Source: Osmia lignaria lignaria (lineage: Eukaryota; Arthropoda; Insecta; Hymenoptera; Megachilidae). Taken from it: 64,000 bases of DNA. The stretch lies in the NCBI RefSeq assembly GCF_051020975.1, contig NC_135037.1:4030001-4094000 (forward strand). The letters run 5' to 3'. Position 1 is the first letter of the stretch, and every line of letters begins with the position of its first letter. Under the pieces are notes generated by a model that did not search any database, was not told the origin of the DNA, and saw only the letters and a list, made by a program, of their open reading frames with translations. Below, piece by piece: positions 12,701 to 25,268 of the stretch. A program made the position numbers and the translations under genes.

Positions 12701-15700
12701 GCTGTTGTTGGTACAGTGGGATCTGGTAAAAGTTCTCTTATATCGGCGTTTCTTGGAGAAATGGAGAAAATAAGTGGCAGAGTTAACACAAAAGTATATA
12801 TCTTTTTTTATAAATAATGTGTACTATGTATGTGACATGTACCATATAATTGTTTGTTATGAATAACAGGGTTCTATTGCATACGTGTCTCAACAAGCAT
12901 GGATACAAAATGCGTCATTGCAAAATAATGTTTTATTTGGAAAACCACTAAATAAAAGTTTATACGATCGTGTAATTGAAGCGTGTGCATTAAATCCCGA
13001 CTTAAAAGTATTGCCTGCGGGTGATCAAACTGAAATTGGAGAAAAAGGAATAAATTTGTCCGGTGGACAGAAACAAAGAGTAGCACTAGCAAGAGCAGTA
13101 TACAATGATTCTGATGTTTATTTCATGGATGATCCCTTAAGTGCTGTAGATTCTCATGTTGGAAAACATATATTTGAAAACGTAATGGGTTCTAATGGAC
13201 TACTTAAAAAGAAAACGAGAGTACTTGTTACACATGGCATCACTTATTTACCAGAAGTTGATAACATCATTGTTCTTCAAGATGGTGAAATAACAGAAGT
13301 TGGAACTTATAAACAACTTTTAGAGAAAAAGGGAGCCTTTTCAGAATTTTTAGTGCAACATCTTCAAGAAGGTATATATCAATTTCTATGTTTTCTTCAT
13401 TTCTTTATTTGATTTTCTTATTAATTTTAAATTATATTTTTCATGGATTTAAGTTGGAAATCGTAAGTCAGTGAAAAAAGTAATTACGATTCCTTTTCCT
13501 ACTTCAATTTGTGTGATTGTCCAGAAAGTGGTTTATATTGCGTTTGGCTTGTGAGATTAGAATATTAATGATGTTAGTATTTTTTGCAATTTGCTACTAT
13601 AAAATATTATCAGCCAGCTTATAGTATGAAGAAATCTTTACTACATATTTTGCATTATTCTGTTAGTATGGTATTTTTGTGTAAAGAAAAAGAAAACATG
13701 CATGTAGGATTTTTTTAATGCATGTTAATCTCAAGAGAGCCAATGAAATGTTTATTTAAGCCAGTATCATAATTGATTGTCTTTGTGGTTTATTTTTAAA
13801 ATATCGTAATTAACAGCCATGATTTCTAAATGTATTAAAAATCTTTTATTTTAATGTAAATATATGTCCCATTATTGTTTTTTAATTCTATAATAGTACA
13901 CTTTTTAATACGTTCGTTTCTATCACTTTTATATCCATTATAATAAATTTAAAACAGTATATGCTGATAATGGTTCGGAAGCAGATTTAAATGAAATTAA
14001 ACAACAATTGGAATCAACAATGGGATCAAGTGAAGTGCAACAGAAACTAACAAGAGCTAAATCAAGAATGTCAGAAAGTCAAAGTGAATCCGGTTCTATA
14101 GTTGATAGATCTCTAAATGGTTCATTAAAAAGGTAAGATTTTTTTAATATTATTTGTTTCTTTTTTAATGTTATGTTTATTTTAACATAAATTAAACAAA
14201 ATTTTAGACAGTATTCGACAGATAGTCAACAATCTAGTACTCATTTAAATAGCAATAATGTCAAAGAAACGAAATTAATGCACTCAAAATCAGCAGAAAA
14301 GTTAATAGAAGAAGAAAAAACTGAAACTGGAAGTGTAAGTTATTTTTTAATATATTTTATGTACCAGTTATAAAGAGTTGTTTTTAATCGTACATATATT
14401 TCTTTCAAATAAGGTGAAATGGCAAGTGTACTCTCATTACTTTAAATCTATTGGTTGGTTTTTATCTATATCAACTATTATAATGAATGCAGTTTTTCAA
14501 GGATTTAGTATTGGTTCAAATGCTTGGCTTAGTGTATGGTCAGACAGTAATTTAACAAACTATAATGATACAGCTACTAAAGCTGAACAAGATATGTATC
14601 TTGGAGTGTACGGTGGACTTGGTATTGGACAAGGTATGTTATTGAACATGTCAAATATTTTATACTTTTCACATAGTAATAGAATATATTAGATTTATTT
14701 AGAATTTAGGTTCTTGTATAAAAAAATGCAAGGTAAGTTTACCTTTCTGAAATGTATTCTGAACTATAGCGACTATTTTCAATGATATAAAAGCTGTCTA
14801 AAAAGCATGTTCCTTCACAGATTACACAGTTTTGAGGCAATTTAACTTTTTGGATGAACCTTAAACGAAACTGTTACTAACTATTTATGTATTAACTTTA
14901 CAAAATAACTGTCTTCTTAAAAATTTTCTTTCCACAATTTTAATTAAATACTAATTAAAATTAAAAGTACTAACAAAATCTCGCTGGTGTTTTAAAATGC
15001 CAGTGCGAGTGTAGTTTGCTGTGTTTATAGAATTTTTTAAAATTAAATAAAGCTTGTAGTAACGTATGTTTAAATGTTATTACTTCAGTTTCTTTGTATT
15101 ATTCAAAATTGATCAATATTTATTTTGCATGTTAATAATTCCTTGTTTTACTTATATGTATGTATAAGCTCATGCAATATATGTATATAATGTTTAAGCA
15201 TGAAGTAGAGAGGTCATAAAGCTTTTATCACTTACTATAATCATGGCATAAAAAGTTTGTGATATATTTCAAACAAATTTGTATTATATTATATTATATA
15301 TTCTTCCAATATAATGTTATGTCTGTTAGATTATTTGTTATACTATAAATATTTCTTAAATTCTGTTTGACACCATACCGTCAGGCAGAGCATGAAATTT
15401 TTGTAGGACAGATATTAATATAACAAACAATGTGCTAATATTAAACATTAGATTTACCAACAGTGATATATAGTTTATAAGACAAAAATAATTCATTATG
15501 TTTCTTTGAACAACATGTATCACAGTACTCTTTATTTTATAAGTGTAAATGTAACTCAATACATGTGTGACTGCAGTAAGGAACCTACATGTGGTGTTAG
15601 ACAGATGATGAAGGATACTAAAATCAATATTGTCGCTAAAAAAAAGAAATTTATTTTCCTCTAATTTAAATATATTAATGTGCGATTCTGAATATTACAA

Positions 15701-18700
15701 GAACTGCAATTCCTGATATGTAACTGTCAGATTTAATGATATACCAAAGTTATCACCAATCATTGTAGGCTTGACAGTGCTTGGAGGGGCTTTAATCATG
15801 GCAAAAGGAACAATACGCGCTTCCTTGCATCTCTTCGAGAATACATTACAGCGTGTTCTCCGGAACCCAATGTCGTTCTTTGACAAAACTCCAACCGGTC
15901 GAATTCTTAGTCGACTCGCTAAAGACACTGATGTCATTGATAATGTTCTACCATCCATACTGCGTTCTTGGATTTCTAGTCTCTTTGGGGTATGATATTT
16001 TAACGTTGTAAATATTGTGCTTAACAAACATGGATTCTAAATATTATGATCTAAGTTTAATGACAGTTGCAATTGTTTATTCAGTGTAATTCTGATTAAT
16101 AAGGTTAATAATTGAATTTTTTTGTTTAATTTAGCTTATAATCTTAGCATTTCTACTCATACGAATTTTATTAAAAGGCACATGCTTTTAGAATGATTGA
16201 AAAAGTATTAATATTGATTTTCAAAGTTATCTGAAGGTTTAAATTAATTAATATACAAGGGAGTTACATTAGGTAATACAGTTACAATAATCTACACTTG
16301 TTCGACTTATAAAATGAAAATATTAACTTCTTAAACAAAGATGTAAAGGAACATTTATAATATATAACTTTGATTGTTCAATTTATTATATTTAAACTGG
16401 GTTATTACTTTCAGTTTTTATTAATACGATATAAAGAAACAGGTTGTATTGTGACTGTATTTTGCTGATATATAATATTTAATACTTTTATAAACATTTC
16501 TGTGTTCATGTTTTCCAAGTGTTTTGATGAATTTAAGATCCGAAATTTACTGGGTATGTTGTTTATGGACCACTCCAAGTATTTATTTTTACATAGAAAA
16601 AATAATAATAAGTGTATTATTAGATCTCATTTATTTTTTTAGTAATTTGTTCAGCCACCAAAAAACTATAGCATAAAAAGATATAAAGCAATAATAATTG
16701 TAATTATGAAGGTAATGGACACAATTATACAATTAATGTTTACATAGAAAGTTGGTATTCTTTTTGTGCCTGAAAATATTTATACATCTGCTTTCCTTTT
16801 TTTATTGCTGAATTTACTTTTAATGCTTAAGCTTGTATGTATTGTTCCATTATGTGTGCCTGGCATGCCCTTCCACAGCAAACTTCACCTCCTCACATAA
16901 CATGAGACAGAATAATAATTAGTTTTTTTGTATCATAAATTGACAATTATTAAAAGAGATACAAATGAAATAAACTTTTACTAGCTTATATATTATAGAA
17001 GTTGATAATACTTATATTACATGACATTGAAGTTCATTGTAATAAATCAAATTTTATAATAAAAGTTTCAAACAGAAAGAAAAATTTCAAGAATGCTTTA
17101 GATTTTTGAAAGTTCGATATACTCGTAACCATTTTAAGATTTTAGATATCAAGTTTTATTATGAAAGCAATGAAAGCAACTCATGTCTGATGTTGTAGCG
17201 ATGGCGAGTTTTTTCTGCGATTTGGCACCACAGCTGGGCTGTTGGCTGGCTGCTCGCCAGATGCACATAGTGATGCTGCGTGCTGTGATGCGTGCTCCAT
17301 TGACCTTCTTTGATACGACTCCTATTGGTCGTATTATCTCCAGGTTTGCTAAAGACGTCGACGTACTGGATACATCTCTTCCTCAGCAAATTTCCGATAG
17401 CATCTATTGTTTGTTTGAGGTAATTTTTGGAAATGCCTGAACCAGATTAAGATGATTGGTTGTTATCATTTCCTTTCTATACTCCTTCAATCATAATTCA
17501 TTGGGTCTTCATGTATCTCCATTTCACTGAAGGGTTTGTATTGGTTTTTATGTTGCAGTATTTCTTATTTAATATATAATAGACAATTATTTATTTAGTA
17601 ATATTTTAACTTAAATGATTTATTACAGTTTCTGTTTTAAAACCATGTAGCTTTATACTAAGCTCATTTGATAAAAATACATAATACAAGTAAATACATT
17701 AAAATGTATTATAGAATCTGAAATAAAGTATAATTGTGTCCATTTTAATAAATTACAATTATGGATTATTATTTCACAGATAGTAAATGTGATAGAAATA
17801 TGCTTGCAATGGGTGGTAGAAAGTGGCTGTGCAAATATTCATTATTTGAAACACATAAGTACATTGTTCGTATTCAATTTCATATGGATGTTGAATACAT
17901 GGGTGCGCTCCGTCTAACAATATGCATGATCATTAATTTATCATGTTTTTTTAACTACTTTAATTATTTTAACATAAGTATATGTATATGTATATGTATA
18001 TGTATATATACTTATGCGCATTTGTTATATATACATGATTATTTATCTTTCTGTTGTGTATTTTTCATATTGCATAAAATAGTAATATTTGATTTATTTT
18101 TATGTTACATATTTAAAAAAATTGTAGAAATACATTTTTCTTCCACAAAATTATATATTTGTATTACAGGTCATAGCTACTTTAGTGGTTATAAGTTTTA
18201 ATACGCCAGAATTTATCGCAGTGATTATACCAATAGGTGGAATTTATTACTTTGTTCAACGTATGTATGTTGCATCCTCGCGACAACTAAAACGTTTAGA
18301 ATCTATTTCAAGATCGCCCATATACTCACATTTCAGTGAGACAGTTACTGGTATGTATATAAATCCATGTTTTATCAATAATTTATTACTTAGATTTTAA
18401 TGAAGTAGCAATTATATTGATTATACTGATAATATTAATATTTTTATTAGGAACACAAATGATTAGAGCATTTGGTGTGCAAGAACGATTTATTCATGAA
18501 TCTGAAAATAAGGTAGACTTTAATCAAGTCTGCTATTACCCTAGCATAATTGCAAATAGGTATACATTTATTTTATAAGTTATAATATTAAATTAATACC
18601 AGAAAATGTTAATTTAATTTATGATTTTATTATAGGTGGTTAGCAGTACGTTTGGAGATGGTTGGAAACTTAATTATCTTCTTTGCTGCATTATTTGCTG

Positions 18701-19862
18701 TGTTAAATAAAGGTGTTATACTATCTGGTAAAGTTGGTTTATCAGTCAGTTATGCCTTACAAGTAAGATCATATATATATTTAATAATAAAATGAAATAT
18801 TTAGTGATTTGATCTTAAAATAATGTATAATAAATTATTTCTTTAGGTTACACAAACATTAAATTGGTTGGTAAGGATGACTTCTGACGTTGAAACAAAC
18901 ATAGTAGCAGTTGAGAGAATAAAAGAATATGGAGAAACACCTCAGGAAGCTCCATGGAAAAAACCTGATTATACACCTCCTAAAGAATGGCCTGTACATG
19001 GATGTGTTGAATTTAAAGATTACAAAGTTCGTTATAGGGAGGGTTTAGAACTTGTACTTCACGGAATAACATTTATGGTTAACGGAGGAGAGAAAGTTGG
19101 TATCGTTGGTAGAACCGGTGCTGGAAAATCTTCTTTAACATTGGGTCTATTTCGAATAATAGAAGCAGCTAATGGAAAAATTTATATTGATGACATTGAT
19201 ATTGCTCAATTGGGACTTCATGATTTAAGGTCTAGATTAACTATCATTCCTCAGGATCCTATATTGTTCTCAGGAACCTTAAGAATTAATTTAGATCCTT
19301 TCAACTGTTATACTGATGACGAAGTTTGGAGAGCTTTGGAACATGCACATCTTAAATCTTTTATAAAAAGTAAATACAATATTTTTCTCGTGGTAAATAA
19401 TTAGCCCTAATAACATTTCATCATTTTAGGTTTGCCAAATGGTCTTTTACATGAAATAACTGAAGGGGGAGAAAACTTAAGTATAGGTCAACGACAATTA
19501 ATTTGTTTAGCAAGAGCATTACTTCGGAAAACAAAAGTACTTATTCTTGATGAAGCAACAGCCTCAGTCGATCTGGAAACAGACGATTTAATTCAAACAA
19601 CAATTAGGCAAGAATTTAGTGATTGCACGATACTTACAATAGCTCATAGGCTAAATACAATCCTTGATTCAGACAGGTATGATAAATAAAAATCTAACGT
19701 ACATTTTAAAATATCAATCAATATTGAATGCATGTATTCTTTGGTAGGGTCATTGTTCTGGATAAGGGACTGATTATGGAATATGATTCTCCAGAAACAT
19801 TGCTACATAATCCATCGAGTTTATTTCACAGTATAGCTAAAGATGCAGGTCTTGCAACTTAA
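9734..19862 (+). CDS. MRP: Multidrug resistance-associated protein 1-like ABC transporter (ABCC)
   Basis: Full-length ABCC exporter of glutathione, glucuronide and other organic-anion conjugates, expected in the plasma membrane. Coding exons: 9734-9778, 9980-10279, 10366-10503, 10591-10704, 10790-10989, 11212-11397, 11483-12122, 12214-12360, 12436-12520, 12594-12793, 12870-13371, 13958-14132, 14208-14334, 14414-14633, then 15769-15989 or 17199-17419, 18170-18350, 18451-18559, 18636-18762, 18847-19369, 19430-19676, 19748-19862. They total 4602 nt (1533 aa; human MRP1 has 1531). Order: TMD0 (about 30-200), TMD1, NBD1 with Walker A GTVGSGKSS (658-666), LSGGQ (748-752) and MDDPLSAVD, then TMD2 and NBD2 with GRTGAGKSS (1327-1335), LSIGQ (1430-1434) and LDEATASVD. 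NBD1 has Asp at the catalytic Glu position, which is normal for MRP1 types. An AATAAA lies at 19894. Confidence 0.96.
13372..13957 (+). other. 586-bp MRP intron, nothing else seen
   Basis: AT-rich intron between the NBD1 exon and the linker exon. I found no extra exon or repeat in it. Confidence 0.6.
14634..15768 (+). other. Intron before MRP alternative exon a
   Basis: AT-rich 1.1-kb intron. Apart from the decayed exon-like stretch annotated separately (15366-15476), I see no open exon resembling TMD2. Confidence 0.5.
15366..15476 (+). pseudogene. Probable decayed third copy of the MRP alternative exon
   Basis: The + strand reads FDTIPSGRA, a stop, then NFCRTDINITNNVL. This aligns without gaps to FDKTPTGRILSRLAKDTD...NVL of exon a and to FDTTPIGR...D of exon b. 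It sits in the same intron cluster and orientation, but has an in-frame TGA right after GRA, a TAG near the end, and no readable upstream half. The similarity is short, so chance cannot be excluded without an alignment score. Confidence 0.45.
15769..15989 (+). CDS. MRP: MRP mutually exclusive exon, version a
   Basis: This 221-nt exon encodes part of the second transmembrane domain, with the coupling-helix segment FFDKTPTGRILSRLAKDTD. It begins after an AG acceptor in phase 1 and ends at GGG before gtatga. Exon b has exactly the same length and phases, so either one, but not both, joins exons 14414-14633 and 18170-18350 in full homologous register. Including both would duplicate the segment. 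Drosophila MRP is known to carry several variants of a homologous internal exon, so alternative use is expected here too. Confidence 0.88.
15990..17198 (+). other. Intron between MRP alternative exons a and b
   Basis: AT-rich 1.2-kb intron. I searched it for further FFDxTPxGR-like coding and found none. Confidence 0.55.
17199..17419 (+). CDS. MRP: MRP mutually exclusive exon, version b
   Basis: This 221-nt exon is equivalent to exon a and encodes RAPLTFFDTTPIGRIISRFA with the same start phase and end phase. Its GC content is clearly above the surrounding intron. Versions a and b keep FFDxTPxGRIxSRxAKDxDVxD but differ strongly in the preceding membrane helix (AMASFFCDLAPQLGCW against GLTVLGGALIMAKG). 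Swapping them should change the transport pathway rather than ATP hydrolysis. Confidence 0.9.
17420..18169 (+). other. Intron after MRP alternative exon b
   Basis: AT-rich 750-bp intron with a TATATG microsatellite. The open frame across 17761-18201 has no MRP-like or other recognisable sequence and runs into the next exon in the wrong frame. Confidence 0.55.
17979..18010 (+). repeat. (TATATG)n microsatellite
   Basis: About five tandem copies of TATATG end in TATATATA. This is simple sequence inside an MRP intron. Confidence 0.85.
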
Positions 19863-21973
19863 ATAAGGTGCATATCAAAAAACTTGTACAAGCAATAAAG
19901 AAAATGATACAGATTTTTAATTCATGATAGAATATATAACAACAAATAAGAAAAGAAATATAGGAAATATTCTTAGAGTTGAACAAACTAAAAATTTTGT
20001 AGAACAAACTTTCTTTGAACAGATTGCGCGCCATACTTAAATAACGTTAAACGCAGCCCACTTATAAAAGTAGTACGGATATCCGTTACTTGTACTGCCA
20101 TTTTAGTAGCACATCCTGTGCTAAATAGTATAAGTTTATAAACATGTATACGGTGACTTAACAAATTCTTGGTTATAGGAAGTTTTAATCATTTTAAAAA
20201 ATACACATCTCACGCTTACACATACATAAATAACATCGGTAACGTACAAAATAGAACAGTATTGTTTACTTACTTTTATTTTTATTAAATTTTATTATGT
20301 TCACTGTCCTACTGTAGTGTTTTATTACGAAAATCTATATTACATATAAGTGTAGCATTATTTACCTCTCCTGTTTATTTATCTCTTAAACTTTTTTATT
20401 CCTATTTGTACTATTAACAAAATATAACTCACAGTTATACTGTATGAATATTTCTAATACTCACAAATCAAAGGTTTAAAGTGTCAGTTTTGTATAATAA
20501 TAAAACATTTACTCTTGTTATTTGTTGATTTGTTTAAATGTTATATAATTAGCGTATTACATATAAAAACAAATTTTAGTGCCATGCACTGTAAAAGATA
20601 TAGCAAAGCGCGTTTAAATTAATATTTCTCTTATAGTCCTTCACACTTTAATAAGAACAATACTGTTCATGATAAAATTATGATTTATAATCTTTTAATT
20701 ATCTAAACTATATTTAATATAAGTGCTTTAAATAATTGCTTTTAATAAACAATTATGTACTTACAAATTGTATCTGAAAAAGACAATTGCTGTGACGTTA
20801 AACGAAACATCATAAAGAAAATTGCAAATAAAATGAGAATAGATTCTGCATCATTGTATTTTTTAAGTATTGAATGCAAATACTGTATATAACAATGCGT
20901 ATTTTATGCTGTATATGTATCTCTACTAGGTAGTTATTTGCATAGCATAAGATACTCTTTCCTCTTTATTAAAATATTTTTTCAAGTTAAAAATACTTCA
21001 TAACAGTAATTAACATAAAAAAAGTAGATTTTTATCCCATTTAACATGTCTTTATCATTGAGCTCTATTCTTTAGCATATTTGTGGGATCATTTTTTCTG
21101 TGGAATACTCTTGGGATAATTTATTAAATCTAAGTCAACACAATTTTACACGATAAGCATTTATGACCTTGTTAGAGGATAAAAAAAGGTTTTTAAATGT
21201 AACGAAGTCTATTTTGATGAATGAAGATTATTTTGCAATCAAACTGTTGTTTTCTTTCACCAATACAAAAAACCACAGAACATTCCGCGGGATCTGATAT
21301 AAGTCATATTTCATTTAAATTATTTAGTATACGCATATGCACGAATATATTTTATATGTATATAATAACAAAATTTGAATATAAAACAATTTTTAAACAT
21401 TAAAATAAACTTTATATTTGATCAGTATCTTGGGCAAAGGTCTTGATCAAAGGTAATAATTACAATTCTTTGAAACAAATGTAAAAAGTAAATACAAATT
21501 TGAATCAAGTTGAAAGAATATCTACCTACTAAAAGAATATCTATTATCCTTCGCAATTATCCTAAATTTTTTGCTGGTATTATTTTATTTAATACAATGG
21601 ATATCGGCATTTTCATTTAAAATCGTACATATCTGTGCGAAGCTCATTCATTGAACTAAATTTTAAATTCAATAGAACGTGTACAGCGCCGAGCATAATA
21701 GGCTTCCTCAGAGAAAATCATATTGTCCCTTCCTCTTTTACAAGTTCTTGAATTTTCGACCCTCCCCCCCGTAGACTTGAGAATTCCTACTTCCCTTGTG
21801 ACGCTATTTTCCCCACAAAAAGCTACTTTTCTCGATACTGTAGATACATGCAGTCATATCAAATTCACAAAGGTACCTATTCACATATAGATATATCCTT
21901 TGGTACTAATAAATTTATTAATTTAATATAAATTTCGAATAATACACTCAAGGCTAATATTATGTACTAAATG
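19863..21973. other. Convergent intergenic region between MRP and CLPTM1
   Basis: This holds the MRP 3' UTR (first AATAAA at 19894, further ones near 20500) and the 3' end of the minus-strand CLPTM1 gene (its AATAAA reads as TTTATT at 21914-21919). A 12-bp palindrome, ACGGATATCCGT, lies at 20075-20086. No coding gene was recognised. Confidence 0.5.
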
Positions 21974-24506
21974 TTACTCAATTTTTTTATCAATTTCAGT
22001 TTTTGGCTGATCTTCAATAGGTTCTTGCTTCTTATCATTAATCATCTTATTATTAGCTTCCATCTCACCAGAAAAACCAAATTCATTTACCCTAGTGTGA
22101 TCAATTTTATATATCCATCTTTGGTACAAAAATATGAAGAAAATAATGTCATCACGGAAGCAACCAATTCTGTATAGCGTTGGCATTTTTATAACAAATG
22201 CAAAAATATCATCGATAAATGTATTTAAGAATTTGTAGGACATCATACGCCATGGAAGATGCGCAACACTTTTTAATTTATAATTAATAAATAATTGTGG
22301 TGTCATCATGATAAAACCAAATGTCAATAAAAATCCATAAAGCATGCTAAGAATCCAAGAATACCATCCCGTATGTTCTAAATACATTAATGAATAAATA
22401 GCATATCCTGCAAAAAGAGGATAAAGAGCCCAAGATAAGTACTTAAATGCAAGTCTATCATATTCTTTTGTGGAAGATTCTACATATGATCCTTTATCAT
22501 GAAAACTTATTGTTGGAAGGATACCAAGTATTTTTGCATTCCTATTAACTCTAATATCTATAACCTTATTAATTTTCCATACTTCTATGCATAAACCTAT
22601 TGCGCAACTAATCCGAACAACTGTGTTCGTCTCATTATCAAGAACATACAACAAAACAACAAGTGACTGGAAAACATTGAAAAACACAGATCGAACTGAC
22701 AAACCTTCCAAAGAATTACGATTATTCCAAAATTGAATATCTGAAAATATAAATAAAATAATAGTTTACAATTTATTGTAACTTATAATATGTTTATATA
22801 GATTCAGTATCTTACCATTTTTAAATGCCAAAAATTCAAATACACTATGTAATACTGAAACAATTATAGTTAAACCCAAAAAATATGGGTTTGTTTCTAA
22901 CAATGCTTCTTTTAAAGTGTCTTGATCAGTATCATCTTCATCCGACGAATCTCCTATATAAAGAGTATTATTAAAAATTTGCACATAATTTTAAGAAATT
23001 TTATGGATGATGTAATATACCCATTATTGAAGGTGTCCATTTATTTCTCATAGTTTGTGCAGCATAGATTTGCCATTTGAATAATGAAAGAGGTTGATAA
23101 GTTAATTGAAGCTCAAGTTCTTTTACACTGTCATTTAAAGGTTGATAATCTCTTTGCATATTCCAGAAATCATTCAGATATATTACAGGTTTATAGTATT
23201 TTTCGCCCGGTAAAAAATAAATATCTGTTGAAAAAGAACATGCCAATTACAATAATAATGTATAATATTTAATGAACAACTTACAGGTATCTAATGGGGG
23301 TGGGACTTGACCATACACCCAATTAGTATGATCAGTTACTAAATTAAGAGTTAAATTCGGGTGCCAATGCGATACATATTCCTGATTCATTATTTCAGCT
23401 TTCTGAAATAATAAGCATTTAATATATTTAATTCTACATCAATAAAGTATTACTTTAATGAATTGTAATAAATATATACCTGAATTTCTTCTTTACTCGC
23501 AGTAGTTTCACCAGTTAACAAATTATGTCTTTTTTGATACCTAATTTTTTTAAATTTATTTAACATTTTTCTAGAATATGACATATACTCTCCTGCATAA
23601 TTTTTTCCTGCTTTAGGATTTGGAGATTTTCCATTCTTTGTAACATATACATGGAGGTATATGGATCCATTATTCTTTAATCTATTAGATGGATTAAATT
23701 TATAATTTATCAATTTTGATCCATCTTTATTTGGCCCACTATACCAATCTCCATATATTAATCCTTGCTCTAACCATACTAATGGTTGCGGAGAATCAAA
23801 ATCTTTAAAATTTTCAGATTCTGATAGATAAACATGTAAATCAAATATTGTTCCATTCTCAAATATATTTATAGCTTGTGAACGTGCTGGATTGATAAGA
23901 TTGAGAGGTTGAGAATTATTATCAGTTTGAACTCGTCTAAATACATAACTGATGAAATAAATAATAAGGGAACGTATAATCAAAGACTTTGTTATTGCAA
24001 AAAATGATTCCAAACGTGTAGGCTGATATTTTATCCTTTGTTCATTAATTTCCGCATTTACCTACACAACAAATACAATAATTATTATTTTAACAAATAA
24101 TTTCATCAGAATTAAATTTTCATTTAAATATACATGATTTACGAGTAAAACAGGTTGTAGCGACTATTTACACTACACTTGTCGTATTGTTAAATAATTG
24201 TAGAGTCGTCATTAATAAACGTAAAAGTGTAGAAGTCGTATATTTGAAAACATTCCAAGTAAATAAATTATGTAAAGAAAAATGTAGAGATAAAATTAAA
24301 TTCGTTAGTTTCAAAGATACATGAAATGATTGTGACAAGAAAATGAATGATGTAGTAATAAAATACAAGACAATATATAATTAACATACATTTCTTTCTT
24401 CGTTATTCTCTGTTGCAACTAATTCTCCATTTTGTTGATTGTTATCCATATTTTCTTTGACATCTACTTCTTTTGGATCTTGATTATCATTTTCAGCACC
24501 CACCAT
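21974..24506 (-). CDS. CLPTM1: Cleft lip and palate transmembrane protein 1 homologue (CLPTM1)
   Basis: Multi-pass membrane protein of the CLPTM1 family. Vertebrate members act in the ER/early secretory pathway, including retention of GABA-A receptors. Coding exons on the minus strand, 5' to 3': 24506-24390, 24061-23480, 23402-23285, 23224-23021, 22953-22816, 22740-21974. They sum to 1926 nt (641 aa; human has 669). The acidic cytosolic N-terminus is followed by a hydrophobic anchor near residues 60-80 (SLIIRSLIIYFISYVF), a lumenal domain with PLVWLEQGLIYGDWY and NPKAGKNYAGEYMSYSRKM, then a C-terminal bundle of helices with PQLFINYKLKSVAHLPWRM and a charged tail. The start MVGAEND is the first Met of the first exon. 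The insect gene's substrate is unknown. Confidence 0.95.
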
Positions 24507-25268
24507 CTTTACATTAGAGTTGTTTCGCATATAATTTCTTTACATTCTCAGAGGGCGTTACATGTACCGGATGTTCAAATCACGTGTTTCATGACACTGA
24601 ACTTGGATTTCCTGTGATTATCCTGTGCAATTATTACTTACATGCAAACATACTCATTTAAAACACTTGTAACAAACATGCTTAACATTTTATATTAAAT
24701 TTAAATTTATTATAAAAAAAGTTTTAGGACTATTTCTTATTTGGATTTTACAATCACTTATTATTTAAATAATTAAGATTAATTATTTTCAAATCAGTCT
24801 AAATCATTTTTAACAACTTTTTCAGACAGTTACAATTTATCTAGCAAAATAACTTTTGTCATTTTTGTAGTTCCAACATGACTAATGTGAAAGGATAAAT
24901 CAAAGGCTGATTCAAATTGAATATGTATGTATACCGCATTTCACCCGAGTCCATAACTGCGACGCACAGGTTGGAAGATGGTGGGGGAACGCAGCGAGCT
25001 CTCTGCTAATCGCTTTCCATTTCGTTTGGGAGTATCGCCAATTAGGGCGAAGATGCGTACTGGAGATGCGCGAAGAACGAAAACTGGTCTTTTCGCAGTT
25101 ATGGACTCTGGTGAACTGCGGTATACAACAAAATGAATCCCATGTTCAGGTGGGAATGGCGGGAATAATGTGACAAGTTGGAAAAGGTTAGATCACGACT
25201 CCGCTTACTGTCAGTTTATTATCATTATAATATTTTTATATCGTATATTCCACTTTTAAATTTAAATT
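24507..25268. promoter_or_regulatory. Divergent promoter region of CLPTM1 and CHAF1B, with an inserted MITE
   Basis: The two genes are transcribed away from each other across 762 bp, so this interval must contain both promoters and 5' UTRs. A CACGTG E-box-like hexamer occurs near 24580. A 192-bp MITE occupies 24932-25123, ending about 145 bp before the CHAF1B start codon. No TATA box could be assigned. Confidence 0.65.
24932..25123. mobile_element. 192-bp TA-flanked MITE, copy 1
   Basis: GC-richer than its surroundings, with terminal inverted repeats starting TACCGCA and ending CTGCGGTA, flanked by TA on both sides (24930-24931 and 25124-25125). It is nearly identical along its whole length to 46253-46444, and both copies are exactly 192 bp. 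TA target duplication fits a Tc1/mariner-type non-autonomous element. No transposase is encoded. Confidence 0.88.

Noticed and set aside
17761..18201. 146-codon open frame in an MRP intron
   Set aside because: It overlaps the (TATATG) repeat, has no MRP or other similarity, and enters exon 18170 in the wrong frame.
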